A stretch of DNA of 31,542 nt. Origin: DATDXN01 sp035289305. Its GTDB lineage: Bacteria; Patescibacteriota; Microgenomatia; UBA1406; HO2-37-13b. The notes beneath the pieces are model-generated. The model worked only from the letters and a program-made list of their open reading frames with translations. It did no database searches and had not been told where the DNA came from. Numbering within the stretch: the first letter of the stretch is position 1; every line of letters starts with the position of its first letter. Shown one piece after another: positions 1 to 8,214 of the stretch. A program made the translations under genes and the position numbers. The stretch is from positions 1 to 31,542 of the forward strand of contig DATDXN010000021.1 of NCBI GenBank assembly GCA_035289305.1. The letters are read 5' to 3'.

Positions 1-1806
1 AATCCTCATAAGATCGTCCTCAAGCGACACGAAAAATCGAGTCTCCCCGGGGTCTCCTTGGCGACCTGATCTTCCTCGAAGTTGATTATCTATTCTTCGC
101 GATTCATGCCGCTCCGTCCCCATCACGTAGAGCCCACCCAAAGAAACCACCTCATCATGCGCCTTTCTCCATTCCCTCATCTCTTTTTCATAGTGTCTTT
201 CTGCATCTACTTTCAATTTCTGATTTTCGACTTTATATTTATTTGGCGGTTGTCCTCCTAGAATAATATCTACTCCTCGCCCAGCCATATTGGTCGCGAC
301 TGTCACGGCATTCTTTTTACCGGCATTGCCGATAATAAACGCCTCACGCTCATGATTTTTGGCGTTTAAAAGTTCGTGGGGGATGCCTTTTTTTTTGAGA
401 AGAAACGAAAGACGCTCATTTTTCTCAATAGAGGTCGTACCGACAAGCACAGGCCGTCCTTTTTGATACTCTTGCGCAACTGTTTCAACCAATGCGTTAA
501 ATTTACCCTGTTCTGTCTTGTAAATAAAATCAGGATGATCGTGACGCACCATTTTGCGATGAGTGGGTAAAACGACAACATCAAGTTTATAGATTTTGTG
601 AAATTCCTCGGCCTCTGTCACGGCAGTTCCGGTCATACCGGCAAGTTTTCTATACATTCTGAAATAATTTTGCAAAGAGACAGTAGCGAGGGTCTTTGAT
701 TCGCGCTTTATCGGAACTTGTTCTTTTGCCTCGATTGCTTGATGCAAGCCTTCGGAGAAACGCCTCCCATGAAGCAATCGCCCGGTAAATTCATCAACGA
801 TCACGACTTCAGTACCTGAAATGATGTAGTCTTTATCCTTCTTAAAAAGCGTGTGCGCCTTAAGCGCCGCCTCAATATGAAAAAGCGTATCAAAATCTTT
901 CTCGTAGATATTGCTCACCTGAAGGAATTTCTCAATCGTGAAAATCCCTTCCTCTGTCAGATGCGCTGTGCGGGTTTTTTCATCCATCACAAAATCTTTT
1001 TTTCTGTCAAGACGGCCGACAATACGTGCATAATCATAATATTTACTCACATCTTCATCATACGGTGCAGAAATGATATGGGGAGTGCGTGCCTCATCGA
1101 TAAGCACCGAGTCAACTTCATCAATGATCGCGAAATGAAAACCCCGCTGACGCATATCGTCCTTACGGTAACTCATGTTATCGCGAAGGTAATCAAATCC
1201 AAATTCTGAATTGATCCCATACGTGATATCTGCCCGATATGCTTCTTGTCGTGAAATTTCACGAAGATTGGCGAGCCGCCAATCGGAAATGTCTTTTTCA
1301 CTGTAGGCGGGATCGTAGAAGTATGATTTTTCAGCGATAATTGCTGATATCGAAAGCCCTAAAAAATGAAAAATCTGCCCCATCCAGCCTGCGTCCCGAC
1401 GAGCCAAATAATCATTGACGGTGACGAGATGCACTCCCTTTCCGGCCAGAGCGTTCAGATAGAGAGGTAAAGTGGCTGAAAGCGTTTTACCCTCGCCAGT
1501 TTTCTGCTCTGCCACTTTACCCTGATGGAGCACTATTCCTGCCATAAGCTGCTCATCAAAATGTCGCTCCCCCGAAAGTCTCCGGGATGCCTCACGAACA
1601 AGCGCGTATGCCCAGGGAAGCGCCTCATCAAGCGTTTTTTTGCCGCTTTGTATCGCTTCTTTCAGCTCATTTGTTTGAGTGATAAATTCCTCCTCTTTCA
1701 GGACGCGCGCTTTATCTTCGAGTTGATTAATTTCTTCAATTTTGAGCCGCAGCTTATTCACCTCCTGCGCATTATAATCAAAAAGGTTTTTAAAAAATGA
1801 AAACAT
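1..1806 (-). CDS. secA: Preprotein translocase ATPase SecA (N-terminal 602 residues, cut by window edge)
   Basis: SecA is the cytoplasmic motor that drives unfolded preproteins through SecYEG using ATP. I translated this gene from the ATG at 1806; the frame stays open to base 1. Walker A KTGEGKT is at about residues 102-108, the DEAD-type motif DEVDS at about 229-233 followed by IDEARTP, the preprotein-crosslinking/NBD2 region carries the hallmark AGMTGTA, and a motif close to TNMAGRGVDI is present. The visible part ends at DDLMRI, which in the family lies before the helical wing and C-terminal domains, so the missing part is to the left of the window. The start lies 14 bases after the serS stop with no evident Shine-Dalgarno sequence, so it is probably read on the serS transcript. 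Identification is certain; only the C-terminus is unseen. Confidence 0.97.
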   Translation of the reverse strand, partial: MFSFFKNLFDYNAQEVNKLRLKIEEINQLEDKARVLKEEEFITQTNELKEAIQSGKKTLDEALPWAYALVREASRRLSGERHFDEQLMAGIVLHQGKVAEQKTGEGKTLSATLPLYLNALAGKGVHLVTVNDYLARRDAGWMGQIFHFLGLSISAIIAEKSYFYDPAYSEKDISDWRLANLREISRQEAYRADITYGINSEFGFDYLRDNMSYRKDDMRQRGFHFAIIDEVDSVLIDEARTPHIISAPYDEDVSKYYDYARIVGRLDRKKDFVMDEKTRTAHLTEEGIFTIEKFLQVSNIYEKDFDTLFHIEAALKAHTLFKKDKDYIISGTEVVIVDEFTGRLLHGRRFSEGLHQAIEAKEQVPIKRESKTLATVSLQNYFRMYRKLAGMTGTAVTEAEEFHKIYKLDVVVLPTHRKMVRHDHPDFIYKTEQGKFNALVETVAQEYQKGRPVLVGTTSIEKNERLSFLLKKKGIPHELLNAKNHEREAFIIGNAGKKNAVTVATNMAGRGVDIILGGQPPNKYKVENQKLKVDAERHYEKEMREWRKAHDEVVSLGGLYVMGTERHESRRIDNQLRGRSGRQGDPGETRFFVSLEDDLMRI

Positions 1807-1820
1807 ACGATCGAAGATTA

Positions 1821-3095
1821 TTATTTTTTGGGTGAAATCTTTTTAAATCCGGTAAATCGTTGAATGGCCTCGGGCACCCGCACGCTTCCATCCTCTTCTT
1901 GATAATTTTCCAAAATTGCGATCAAAATCCGCGGAGAGGGTAGTAATGTATCATTGAGTGTAAAACAAAAGTCCGTTTTTCCATCCTTTTTTCGATATTT
2001 TATACCAAGCCTGCGCGCTTGAAAATCCCCCATGATAGAATTTGACGCAATCTCTCCGAAATCTTGTCGGGAGGGCATCCATATTTCTGTATCATATTTT
2101 TTGATTTGCGGCTCACCCATATCTCCGGTGGACATAAGGAGCACGCGGTATGCAATACCAAGCTCTTGCAACACATCTTCGGTGTTTTGTTGTAATTCCT
2201 CATGTAGCGTTTTAGCCGTCTCTATATCATTTGGCGCAATAATTACCTGCTCTACTTTCCAAAATTCATGCAAGCGGTACAAACCCTTTGTATCCTTGCC
2301 ATATGACCCTGCCTCTTTCCTAAAACAGGGAGAAAAAGCGGCAAACTTTTTTGGCAAATCTTTTTCATCAAGCACTTCTTTCGCGAAATATGCAGTAACC
2401 GGCACCTCTGCTGTTCCCGCAAGATAGCTATCCTCATCGTTGAGCGCATACACCTCATCTTTCCCCCACGGGAATTGCCCTGAACCAAAAAGAGTAAAAC
2501 CTTTCACGATTGACGGGGCAATAAGTGGCGTATATCCGCGCGCTGCCAATTTGCCAAAAGCATAAAAAAGGAGAGCTGTATGAAGAAGTGCTCCCTCGTT
2601 TTTGAGAAAATATCCGCGAAAACCCGAGACTTTTACCCCTCTTTCAAGATCTATGATATCCAAAAGACTTCCCAGCTCAATGTGTGAGCGCGGCTTGAAA
2701 TCAAACTGTGACGCCTTTCCCCACCGTCGAATTTCTTGGTTTGATGAACTGTCCTGTCCGACCGGCACCTCATCAAGAGGAACATTGGGAACGTATGAAA
2801 GAAACTCATCAAGCTCAACGGAGACCGTAGAAAGTGATCCTTCCAATTTTTTAAGTTCTTCTTTTATCGCTTTTCCTCTTTTTTTGACTGCTTCATCTAT
2901 TGTCTGGCGCGCAAGAATATTTCTTTCCTCGTGGAGTTTTTGTATTAAACGAGTGAATTCTTTGCGCTTTTCATCGAGTGCAAGTATTTTTTCTATATCA
3001 ACCCCGACTAAGTCGGGGTCAATCTTCCTGTTTTTATTTTTCGCTGCCGCGGCGACTTTTTCCTTGTTGTTTCGGATAAAATCTATGGAAAGCAT
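1821..3095 (-). CDS. serS: Seryl-tRNA synthetase
   Basis: This class II aminoacyl-tRNA synthetase charges tRNA-Ser with serine in the cytoplasm. The protein is 424 aa, normal for bacterial SerRS. Residues 1 to about 100 form the charged N-terminal coiled-coil arm that grips the tRNA. The TAEVP motif is at about 228-232, motif 2 FRKEAG at about 258-263 followed by HEFWKVEQ, and motif 3 PSPRILIAILEN at about 386-397. Motif 3 is slightly divergent just before it (NDTLL where NGTAL or NGSGL is usual). Residues 26-32 (DPDLVGV) are encoded by a perfect 19-bp palindrome and look like an extra loop compared with ordinary SerRS. The ATG lies about 11 bases after an extended -10 box, so the mRNA is probably almost leaderless. 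secA follows 14 bases downstream. Confidence 0.97.
   Translation of the reverse strand: MLSIDFIRNNKEKVAAAAKNKNRKIDPDLVGVDIEKILALDEKRKEFTRLIQKLHEERNILARQTIDEAVKKRGKAIKEELKKLEGSLSTVSVELDEFLSYVPNVPLDEVPVGQDSSSNQEIRRWGKASQFDFKPRSHIELGSLLDIIDLERGVKVSGFRGYFLKNEGALLHTALLFYAFGKLAARGYTPLIAPSIVKGFTLFGSGQFPWGKDEVYALNDEDSYLAGTAEVPVTAYFAKEVLDEKDLPKKFAAFSPCFRKEAGSYGKDTKGLYRLHEFWKVEQVIIAPNDIETAKTLHEELQQNTEDVLQELGIAYRVLLMSTGDMGEPQIKKYDTEIWMPSRQDFGEIASNSIMGDFQARRLGIKYRKKDGKTDFCFTLNDTLLPSPRILIAILENYQEEDGSVRVPEAIQRFTGFKKISPKK
3001..3019. repeat. Perfect palindrome inside serS coding sequence
   Basis: Two 9-base arms, ACCCCGACT and AGTCGGGGT, flank a single central base. The element is read in frame and encodes serS residues 26-32. 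It is GC-rich in a moderately AT-rich gene. The arm is long and perfect enough to be a hairpin or a short palindromic mobile repeat rather than chance. Confidence 0.7.
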
Positions 3096-3096
3096 A

Positions 3097-3112
3097 GGTG
3101 TACACCATTATA
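3097..3112 (-). promoter_or_regulatory. serS promoter: extended -10 plus 10-bp palindrome
   Basis: Read on the minus strand, TGATATAAT (hexamer TATAAT at 3107-3112) is an extended -10 element. No good -35 is visible. The expected +1 is near 3100, which leaves about 5 bases before the serS ATG at 3095. The perfect palindrome GGTGTACACC (3097-3106) lies between the -10 and the ATG and could be an operator. Positions are read directly; function is inferred. Confidence 0.55.
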
Positions 3113-3122
3113 TCACTTTTCT

Positions 3123-4556
3123 TCATTTCTTCACGAAAATATAGAGATTCTTTTCTGTGGTGTCTATTCTTTTGTAGACCATCCGATTCGGAGGGTAGAG
3201 ACTATCCGCGATCAGACTTTTGATTTTTTCTCCCACTTCTTCTTCTTTCGCAGGCCAAAAGTTGTTTGGGTTTCCGCGATCGCCCATATCAAATACGATA
3301 ATATCGGGTTTATACGCTTCATCTTTTCCTGAAAAAAGATAGACCTCTTCTTCTCGCGCGACGAAACGAGACAAAAGATTGTTTTGGCTCATAATACTAC
3401 CTTTTTTGGGAACTTTTTGCAATGCTTTTGTCAATGCTTTGCGTTCTCCAAACTCTTTCCAGAATATTCTGTTTGTTGCAAGATTAAAGGGAGAAGCGGT
3501 GAATTTGCGACCAACAAAAAGTGCAGTTATCAATAGGTATACCGCGATAATCAATTCAACTTTTTTCTTGAAAGATGATTTGCGGGCTCTCCTTTTCAGC
3601 ATGACGATCACAGAAATAGTCGCAAGACTGGAAAAAACTCCCAAAAAGACGTTGTAGTGCATGAGCAGTGTATAGCTTTGGAAAAATGATTTATCCGGAA
3701 TAAATCGTATAGCAAATTCTCCTGCAATAGGCGTCAACCACCAACCAGATATGATAGGAAGCAGCCCAAATGACCACAGGGCGTCTTTCATGAGTTTCAC
3801 CTTCGTTCCCACGTTGAAAAAATTTGTGATATACGCAGATGCTGTATTGGGAAAATCCGGTGTGTATAGGTATGGCTTTTTGGCAAAAAAAGGAATGAGG
3901 AGTTTTGTAGCTGCAAAAAACCAGATTACCGCAATGATTGATAGCACTATAATCTCTTTTCTCTTTTTTTTATAAAGAGGAACGCAAAAAAACACAACTA
4001 TCAAAGAAAGAAATGTCAATACATTACTCTCTTTAAATCCCAGGAAAATAATAAAAATAATATATGTCAAGATTTTCCTTTTGGTGAATGAAAAGAGATA
4101 GAAAAACAAGAGAAGAAAAAAAGCCGCGGTGGGCTCAGCATGCCAATCAGTAAGCAGGGGATTTGAAACACCGGCAAATAAAAGATGTACGAAGGAAATA
4201 ATAAGGGCCGCTACATATGATAATTTAAATCGTCTGGCAATAAGATAGAGCATGATTCCCTGAAGCATCGTGAAAAAAGCCTGCTCAACAAGAAGAATTT
4301 TCAAGTCTTTCGTGAGGAAAAAAAGAGGTGCAAGCAGTATAAGACTTGGGTTGAAATGATCCCCCAGAAAAGGAATATGCCCAAGTGAAATATGCGTGAT
4401 GTATGGCATCTGAAAACGGGAGAGTTTGAAGATAATGCTGGCAAAAATACCAAAGTCATAAAAAAACGTCTGAAAGATATAAAACCGATGAAACGAGAAA
4501 AAGATAAAAAGGATAAAAATAGTAAGAAAAAAAATAACAAGAAAAATTTTTTTCAT
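3123..4556 (-). CDS. DUF2079-family polytopic membrane protein
   Basis: A 477-aa integral membrane protein with many hydrophobic segments: one at about residues 4-24, others spread through to about residue 350, then a more soluble C-terminal part of about 120 residues. The N-terminal half has the DUF2079 pattern: YDFGIFASIIFKL, then GDHFNPSLILLAPL, then TDWHAEPTAAFF, where the conserved Asp and His residues of the family lie. DUF2079 proteins are predicted membrane proteins of unknown activity, thought to be related to GT-C glycosyltransferases that use polyprenyl-linked sugars; a role in cell-envelope glycan work is therefore an inference. Its ATG overlaps the stop of the HAM1 gene as ATGA (4553-4556), so translation is probably coupled. 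serS follows after 27 bases but has its own -10. Confidence 0.8.
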   Translation of the reverse strand: MKKIFLVIFFLTIFILFIFFSFHRFYIFQTFFYDFGIFASIIFKLSRFQMPYITHISLGHIPFLGDHFNPSLILLAPLFFLTKDLKILLVEQAFFTMLQGIMLYLIARRFKLSYVAALIISFVHLLFAGVSNPLLTDWHAEPTAAFFLLLFFYLFSFTKRKILTYIIFIIFLGFKESNVLTFLSLIVVFFCVPLYKKKRKEIIVLSIIAVIWFFAATKLLIPFFAKKPYLYTPDFPNTASAYITNFFNVGTKVKLMKDALWSFGLLPIISGWWLTPIAGEFAIRFIPDKSFFQSYTLLMHYNVFLGVFSSLATISVIVMLKRRARKSSFKKKVELIIAVYLLITALFVGRKFTASPFNLATNRIFWKEFGERKALTKALQKVPKKGSIMSQNNLLSRFVAREEEVYLFSGKDEAYKPDIIVFDMGDRGNPNNFWPAKEEEVGEKIKSLIADSLYPPNRMVYKRIDTTEKNLYIFVKK

Positions 4557-5170
4557 TCCCCTAGTTTAACAATTTTTTGAAGAAGTTTTTTGAGGGCTTT
4601 TTCACGATGATTGTATTTTTCGTGTTCTTTTTCTGTCAGTTCATCATAATATTTCTCAAGATCTGATAAGATAAATAGCACTTTGAAAGGATACCCTTTT
4701 TGCCAATTATTGCACGGATGATCTGCGATATAACCTTTGACACGCCCTTTCTCTTGTATGACGCGTTTCCCGTCGTAAAAGGTAAGACAGGTTGTCAAAT
4801 ATGCAGTTCTTTCATGTTTCAAGCGGTAAGGGCTGAGACGTTGTAGCGTATATGCGATAAGCTCTTCATCGCTTACCTCTTTCCCCAACCATCGCCGAGA
4901 TCTCACTCCGGGCTGCCCATGAAGAATTGGTATTTCCAGTCCTCCGTCATCCGCAACGGTTGGCATGTGGGTTTTTTCAAAAAAATACCGTGCCTTCAAA
5001 AAAGAATTTTCCTCAAAAGTTTTTCCAATTTCTTCAATAGGATTGAGATTCGCGACGTCTTCAGGGAAAAAAAGTTGAAATGGTTTATATTGAAGTTTTG
5101 ACAGCGCAGTAATAATACGTTTAAAATCGTTTTGCTTTGCGCGATTAAATGTCGCAATAAACAACTTCAT
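4553..5170 (-). CDS. Non-canonical purine NTP pyrophosphatase (HAM1/RdgB family)
   Basis: Enzymes of this family hydrolyse ITP, dITP and XTP to the monophosphate plus pyrophosphate, cleaning the nucleotide pool. The protein is 205 aa, the normal size. The N-terminal nucleotide-binding signature is ATFNRAK (residues 6-12), EENSFLKAR (about 53-61) carries the metal-binding Glu region, VADDGGLE (72-79) holds the catalytic Asp pair, and near the C-terminus GYPFKVLF and YNHREKAL match the family's GYGFDPLF-like and SHRxxAL motifs. Several of these are looser than in E. coli RdgB (ADDGGLE for ADDSGLE), so substrate preference could differ. It starts 3 bases after the HD-domain gene and overlaps the DUF2079 gene by 4 bases. 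Confidence 0.88.
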   Translation of the reverse strand: MKLFIATFNRAKQNDFKRIITALSKLQYKPFQLFFPEDVANLNPIEEIGKTFEENSFLKARYFFEKTHMPTVADDGGLEIPILHGQPGVRSRRWLGKEVSDEELIAYTLQRLSPYRLKHERTAYLTTCLTFYDGKRVIQEKGRVKGYIADHPCNNWQKGYPFKVLFILSDLEKYYDELTEKEHEKYNHREKALKKLLQKIVKLGE

Positions 5171-5173
5171 GAA

Positions 5174-5764
5174 TTAAAGTCCCAGCTCCATCGCAATCTC
5201 CTGCATGCTGATAAGCACAATTCCAACAAACTGATGAAGGGAAACGGAGAGCTTCGTTTCACAGAGCCTGATGCGATTTCTGTTTACTCCCGCCGCAAAA
5301 GATTTGCTCCCAAATTTCTTGAAGACCGAATCAACGGTAATTGAACTCAATTTTTTTTCGGGCGAAACAAGCGCGGTTGCAACGATCAGACCCGTCAAGT
5401 CATCACACGTATACAGTGCCCATTCCATATGGGTTTGTGGCGCGCGATATCCGTTATGCTCAAAATTATGTGCTAAAATAGCATCATACACCTCTTTTCT
5501 TGCAATTCCCGCCTCCTTCATCCACTCGACAGTTTTACTTGTATGAGTTGAAGGATTATCTTGCGTCTGCCCCCAATCAGAATCATGAAGGAGACCAACC
5601 AACCCCCACATATCAGGGTCGCTCGTATGATAACGACGAGCAAACGTACGCATTGCCGCCTCAACAGCCAGACAATGCCGGTAAAGGTTGCGATTGAGTG
5701 TATGTTTTTTCAAAATAGTAAGAGCCTTTTGACGGTCAATGCTCATGTGGTGTGCGGTAATCAT
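5174..5764 (-). CDS. HD-domain phosphohydrolase
   Basis: A 196-aa HD-superfamily protein. The metal site is visible as H30, H60-D61 (motif LLHDSDWG) and probably D122 (CDDLTG), with H74 and H99 as possible further ligands. HD proteins of this size act on phosphate esters such as nucleotides, but the sequence does not fix a substrate. The chosen ATG overlaps the lysS stop as ATGA (5761-5764). An alternative start is the ATG encoding residue 7, and neither has a clear Shine-Dalgarno sequence. It sits between lysS and a nucleotide-pool-cleaning pyrophosphatase, which makes a nucleotide-related job plausible but unproven. Confidence 0.8.
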   Translation of the reverse strand: MITAHHMSIDRQKALTILKKHTLNRNLYRHCLAVEAAMRTFARRYHTSDPDMWGLVGLLHDSDWGQTQDNPSTHTSKTVEWMKEAGIARKEVYDAILAHNFEHNGYRAPQTHMEWALYTCDDLTGLIVATALVSPEKKLSSITVDSVFKKFGSKSFAAGVNRNRIRLCETKLSVSLHQFVGIVLISMQEIAMELGL

Positions 5765-7371
5765 ATGTTTTTTACAAAACCTTTTATTTTTTCAATTGTT
5801 TTTTCCATACCCATATCTGCTATGAGCTCGCCGGCCTTTGGCCCATAAGTTTTTCCGATAAGGACTGTGTAAAAAGCCGGAAATACCTCCCGTGGTGAAA
5901 ATTGCTTCTTTTTCAACAGGGAAAAAAGCGTACTTTGGATGGTTTCTTTCGACGGATGATGAAGTTTTTGCAGTTCTTTTGTAAGTTGCAAAAGGAATTC
6001 TTTCTGTTTTTGGGTAAAGTTCTGTGGGGAGGGAGCGGTTACTTTTCGCGCAGGAGAGATCGTATGGGTTTGAAGATACGATCTGGCACAGTCTATTCTT
6101 TCTCTGACAAGTTCTTTTTCAAAAACAGTTAATGGTTTTTCTTTTTGAGTGGTAAAAAAATGAAGTATCTCTCGCTCGTTTGCTTCTCTATTTGGACCTT
6201 CTCCTATCATGCGTATAATAGTCCTAAAGCGCGGTAAAAAAACTCGTCTTTTTGGTGCTTTTTTGATTATGGAAAGCTCAAAAATCCGAGCAAAATCGAC
6301 GATCACCTCTCCTTGTTTTCCCGCAGGGACATTGCCTTCTTGCACAGTGTAGTACGCAGAAAAACACCGGTCAAAATCATCAAAAATATTCACAATTGCC
6401 TCGCTTCTCGGATCAAAATCTAAAGCAGTACGAATAGGCGTCCTGACAATAAAAAATCGCAGCACGTCACTGGGCAAAAGCTGTGAAACTTCATACGCTG
6501 AAGCACCAATACCTTTTGATGAGGACATCTTCCTGCCTCCGACCGTAAACCATTCATACGCAATAGGATAGGGAGGCTCGCAGTTCAATACTTCTTTGCA
6601 AACAGCAGAAGCAACATCATAGGAGCCGCCTTTTGACATGTGGTCTTTACCCGCTCCCTCGACTGTGACTCCAATCACTTTCCATTTCGCCGCCCACTCT
6701 ACTTTCCACGGGATTTTTCCACGGCCGTCGTAGGGAGACATTTTACCTGTTTTTCCGCATCCGACAGCCCACGCTACCATCTGTGGCATACATCGATAAT
6801 GAACATGCGTCCCGTCCCATTTCCATACCAGCGTCGTACCGATTTTTCCGCACTCCTCACATATAACATTAAAAGGGTGCCAATCAGCAGGCTTTTTTGC
6901 CTGCGCGATGCGCTCGTAGATTTTTCTGATTTTTGGCGTCCCGTCAAGCACCTCTTTGATGACAGCGTTCATTTTACCTGATAGATATAGCTTCGATCCC
7001 CAGATGATTTTTGGGTGACACCCTATTTTTTCAAAAACTCCCTGAAATTCAGATGCATAAAAATGAGCGTAGTTTTTAAATCCCGGGTATGGGGAAGGAA
7101 TTTTGTAAAGCTGCATACCTGCATATTTTTCCCATTTTTTGAAATCAAGATATGAGGGAATAGCGTCCATCGGGTCATGATCCTCAAACACGTATGTAAA
7201 TTTTGCGCTTACACCATTTTCACGAAGTGCTTTGTAGATAAGATCATAAACGACCACCCCCCGAAGTGCACCAACATGAATTCTACCCGAGGGTGTTTTC
7301 ATATCATCTACCCATTCCAAAGGATACGCTCTTTCTTTGATTTTTTTTGCTTCCCGATCAACCCAAATCAT
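5761..7371 (-). CDS. lysS: Lysyl-tRNA synthetase, class I (archaeal type)
   Basis: Charges tRNA-Lys. The 536-aa protein is the class I (Rossmann) form, unrelated to the class II enzyme of most bacteria. The HIGH-like signature is TPSGRIHVGALRG (residues 26-38) and the KMSKS-like loop is RKMSSSKG (about 280-287). Cysteines at 171, 174, 194 and 205 look like a zinc site in the connective insert. The class I form is typical of archaea and scattered bacteria, including spirochaetes, some alphaproteobacteria and many CPR lineages. It follows greA by 57 bases. A TATAAT lies in that gap on the minus strand, so it may be transcribed both alone and from the greA promoter. The HD, HAM1 and DUF2079 genes follow with overlaps or a 3-base gap. 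Confidence 0.95.
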   Translation of the reverse strand: MIWVDREAKKIKERAYPLEWVDDMKTPSGRIHVGALRGVVVYDLIYKALRENGVSAKFTYVFEDHDPMDAIPSYLDFKKWEKYAGMQLYKIPSPYPGFKNYAHFYASEFQGVFEKIGCHPKIIWGSKLYLSGKMNAVIKEVLDGTPKIRKIYERIAQAKKPADWHPFNVICEECGKIGTTLVWKWDGTHVHYRCMPQMVAWAVGCGKTGKMSPYDGRGKIPWKVEWAAKWKVIGVTVEGAGKDHMSKGGSYDVASAVCKEVLNCEPPYPIAYEWFTVGGRKMSSSKGIGASAYEVSQLLPSDVLRFFIVRTPIRTALDFDPRSEAIVNIFDDFDRCFSAYYTVQEGNVPAGKQGEVIVDFARIFELSIIKKAPKRRVFLPRFRTIIRMIGEGPNREANEREILHFFTTQKEKPLTVFEKELVRERIDCARSYLQTHTISPARKVTAPSPQNFTQKQKEFLLQLTKELQKLHHPSKETIQSTLFSLLKKKQFSPREVFPAFYTVLIGKTYGPKAGELIADMGMEKTIEKIKGFVKNI

Positions 7372-7428
7372 AGGTCAAAAAAGTTTAATTGGCGATTAAT
7401 TCTATTATATACAATCTATATATCATTA

Positions 7429-7893
7429 TCATGATCGGATTGCAAGAATAGTATATGATACTGTTCCACCTGGAGTTTGCACCACGACTTTCTCTCCTGT
7501 TTTTTTACCGGTCAAGTTTTTGCCAAGGGGAGATGAAATAGAAAGCTTCTTTTTTGCAATATCCGCCTCAAGTTCACCAACGATCGTAAACACTTCCTTC
7601 ACGCCCTGACTCTCCACTTCAACAACACTTCCCACTTCAACTACCTGATGACCCGTGTGATGATTGGCAACTTTTGCCTGTTTAAGTACTTCTTCAATAG
7701 TAAAAATGCGGCTGTCAATAAAAGAAAGTGCCTCTTTTGCGGCTGCGTATTCGCTGTTTTCCGAAAGGTCTCCCATTTCGCGTGCTTTTTTCAACCGATC
7801 AACTGCCCTTTGCCGTTCAATGTTTTTCAGTCTGTTCAGTTCATTGACCAATTTTTCGTATCCTTCTTGAGTCAAGACAGTGTGATTTGGCAT
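7429..7893 (-). CDS. greA: Transcription elongation factor GreA
   Basis: GreA enters the secondary channel of RNA polymerase and stimulates cleavage of backtracked RNA. At 154 aa it has the usual length. The N-terminal coiled coil carries the tip motif GDLSENSEY, with acidic residues D42 and E45 matching the catalytic D41/E44 of E. coli GreA. The C-terminal FKBP-like domain ends with the family motif SISSPLGKNLTGKKTGE followed by VVQTPGG. A strong promoter is visible 50-77 bases upstream, and an AGAGG motif about 11 bases before the ATG may be its Shine-Dalgarno sequence, so unlike several neighbours this gene has a real 5' leader of about 42 bases. Confidence 0.97.
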   Translation of the reverse strand: MPNHTVLTQEGYEKLVNELNRLKNIERQRAVDRLKKAREMGDLSENSEYAAAKEALSFIDSRIFTIEEVLKQAKVANHHTGHQVVEVGSVVEVESQGVKEVFTIVGELEADIAKKKLSISSPLGKNLTGKKTGEKVVVQTPGGTVSYTILAIRS

Positions 7894-7927
7894 AAAAAAA
7901 ATAACCTCTATTCTCTTTTAAATAACC

Positions 7928-7956
7928 TTGAGGTTTGATACAATATACTCTATAGG
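7928..7956 (+). promoter_or_regulatory. Possible plus-strand promoter for the tRNA genes
   Basis: TTGAGG (7928-7933), 17-base spacer, TATAGG (7951-7956), overlapping the greA promoter divergently. The -10 is poor. It is the best candidate I can see upstream of the tRNA at 8020. A 9-bp AT-rich hairpin (7987-8009, arms AAATACATA and TATGTATTT) lies between it and the tRNA. Confidence 0.3.
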
Positions 7957-7970
7957 AGAAAAAAAGTCAA
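7942..7970 (-). promoter_or_regulatory. greA promoter
   Basis: On the minus strand: -35 TTGACT (7970-7965), 17-base spacer, -10 TATATT (7947-7942). Expected +1 near 7935. The leader contains AACCTC, which can pair with GAGGTT at the probable ribosome binding site, so sequestration is possible but untested. Confidence 0.75.
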
Positions 7971-8019
7971 ACTAATATAACCTCATAAATACATATTCAA
8001 TATGTATTTTGAAGATGGC

Positions 8020-8092
8020 GCTCTCATCATCTAGTGGCCTAGGATACCAGGTTCTCAACCTGGACACACGGGTTCGAATCCCGTTGAGAGCA
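8020..8092 (+). tRNA. tRNA-Glu (anticodon CUC)
   Basis: A full cloverleaf can be drawn: acceptor GCTCTCA (8020-8026) with TGAGAGC (8085-8091), D stem ATC/GAT around a TAGTGG loop, anticodon stem CCAGG/CCTGG with loop TTCTCAA (8052-8058), giving anticodon CTC at 8054-8056, and T arm ACGGG-TTCGAAT-CCCGT (8068-8084). The discriminator is A8092. CCA is not fully encoded (ACAC follows), so CCA must be added. CUC reads GAG, hence glutamate; the TCTAGTGG D-arm also resembles tRNA-Glu. Confidence 0.9.
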
Positions 8093-8100
8093 CACAGGCA

Positions 8101-8165
8101 TGGCAGGCGGGGACGACACGTTCTCAACGTGTAGATCACCGGTTCGAATCCGGTCAAGGACACCA
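8101..8165 (+). pseudogene. tRNA-Glu(CUC)-like 3' part lacking a matching 5' half
   Basis: The 3' portion is perfect: anticodon stem ACACG/CGTGT (8116-8120, 8128-8132), loop TTCTCAA with anticodon CTC, T arm ACCGG-TTCGAAT-CCGGT (8138-8154), acceptor strand CAAGGAC (8155-8161), discriminator A and encoded CCA (8163-8165). The 5' acceptor strand should read GTCCTTG about 26 bases before the anticodon stem, but the bases there and in the D region (8090-8115) do not pair with it and no D stem forms. Only 23 bases separate the first tRNA from this anticodon stem. It may be a pseudogene, the remnant of a deletion, an assembly error, or half of a split tRNA. Confidence 0.6.
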
Positions 8166-8214
8166 ATATCACAACATTTAATATCTCTATTTGATTAACC
8201 TTAGAGTAAAAAAT

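Noticed and set aside
853..1209. Plus-strand open frame of 118 codons
   Set aside because: It is antisense to secA, whose translation is unmistakable.
2602..3144. Plus-strand open frame of 180 codons
   Set aside because: It is a Ser-rich shadow antisense to serS, with no promoter or family match.
8191..8214. TTG start extending the PPC gene
   Set aside because: The ATG at 8215 has better spacing to TTAGAG and fits the domain start.
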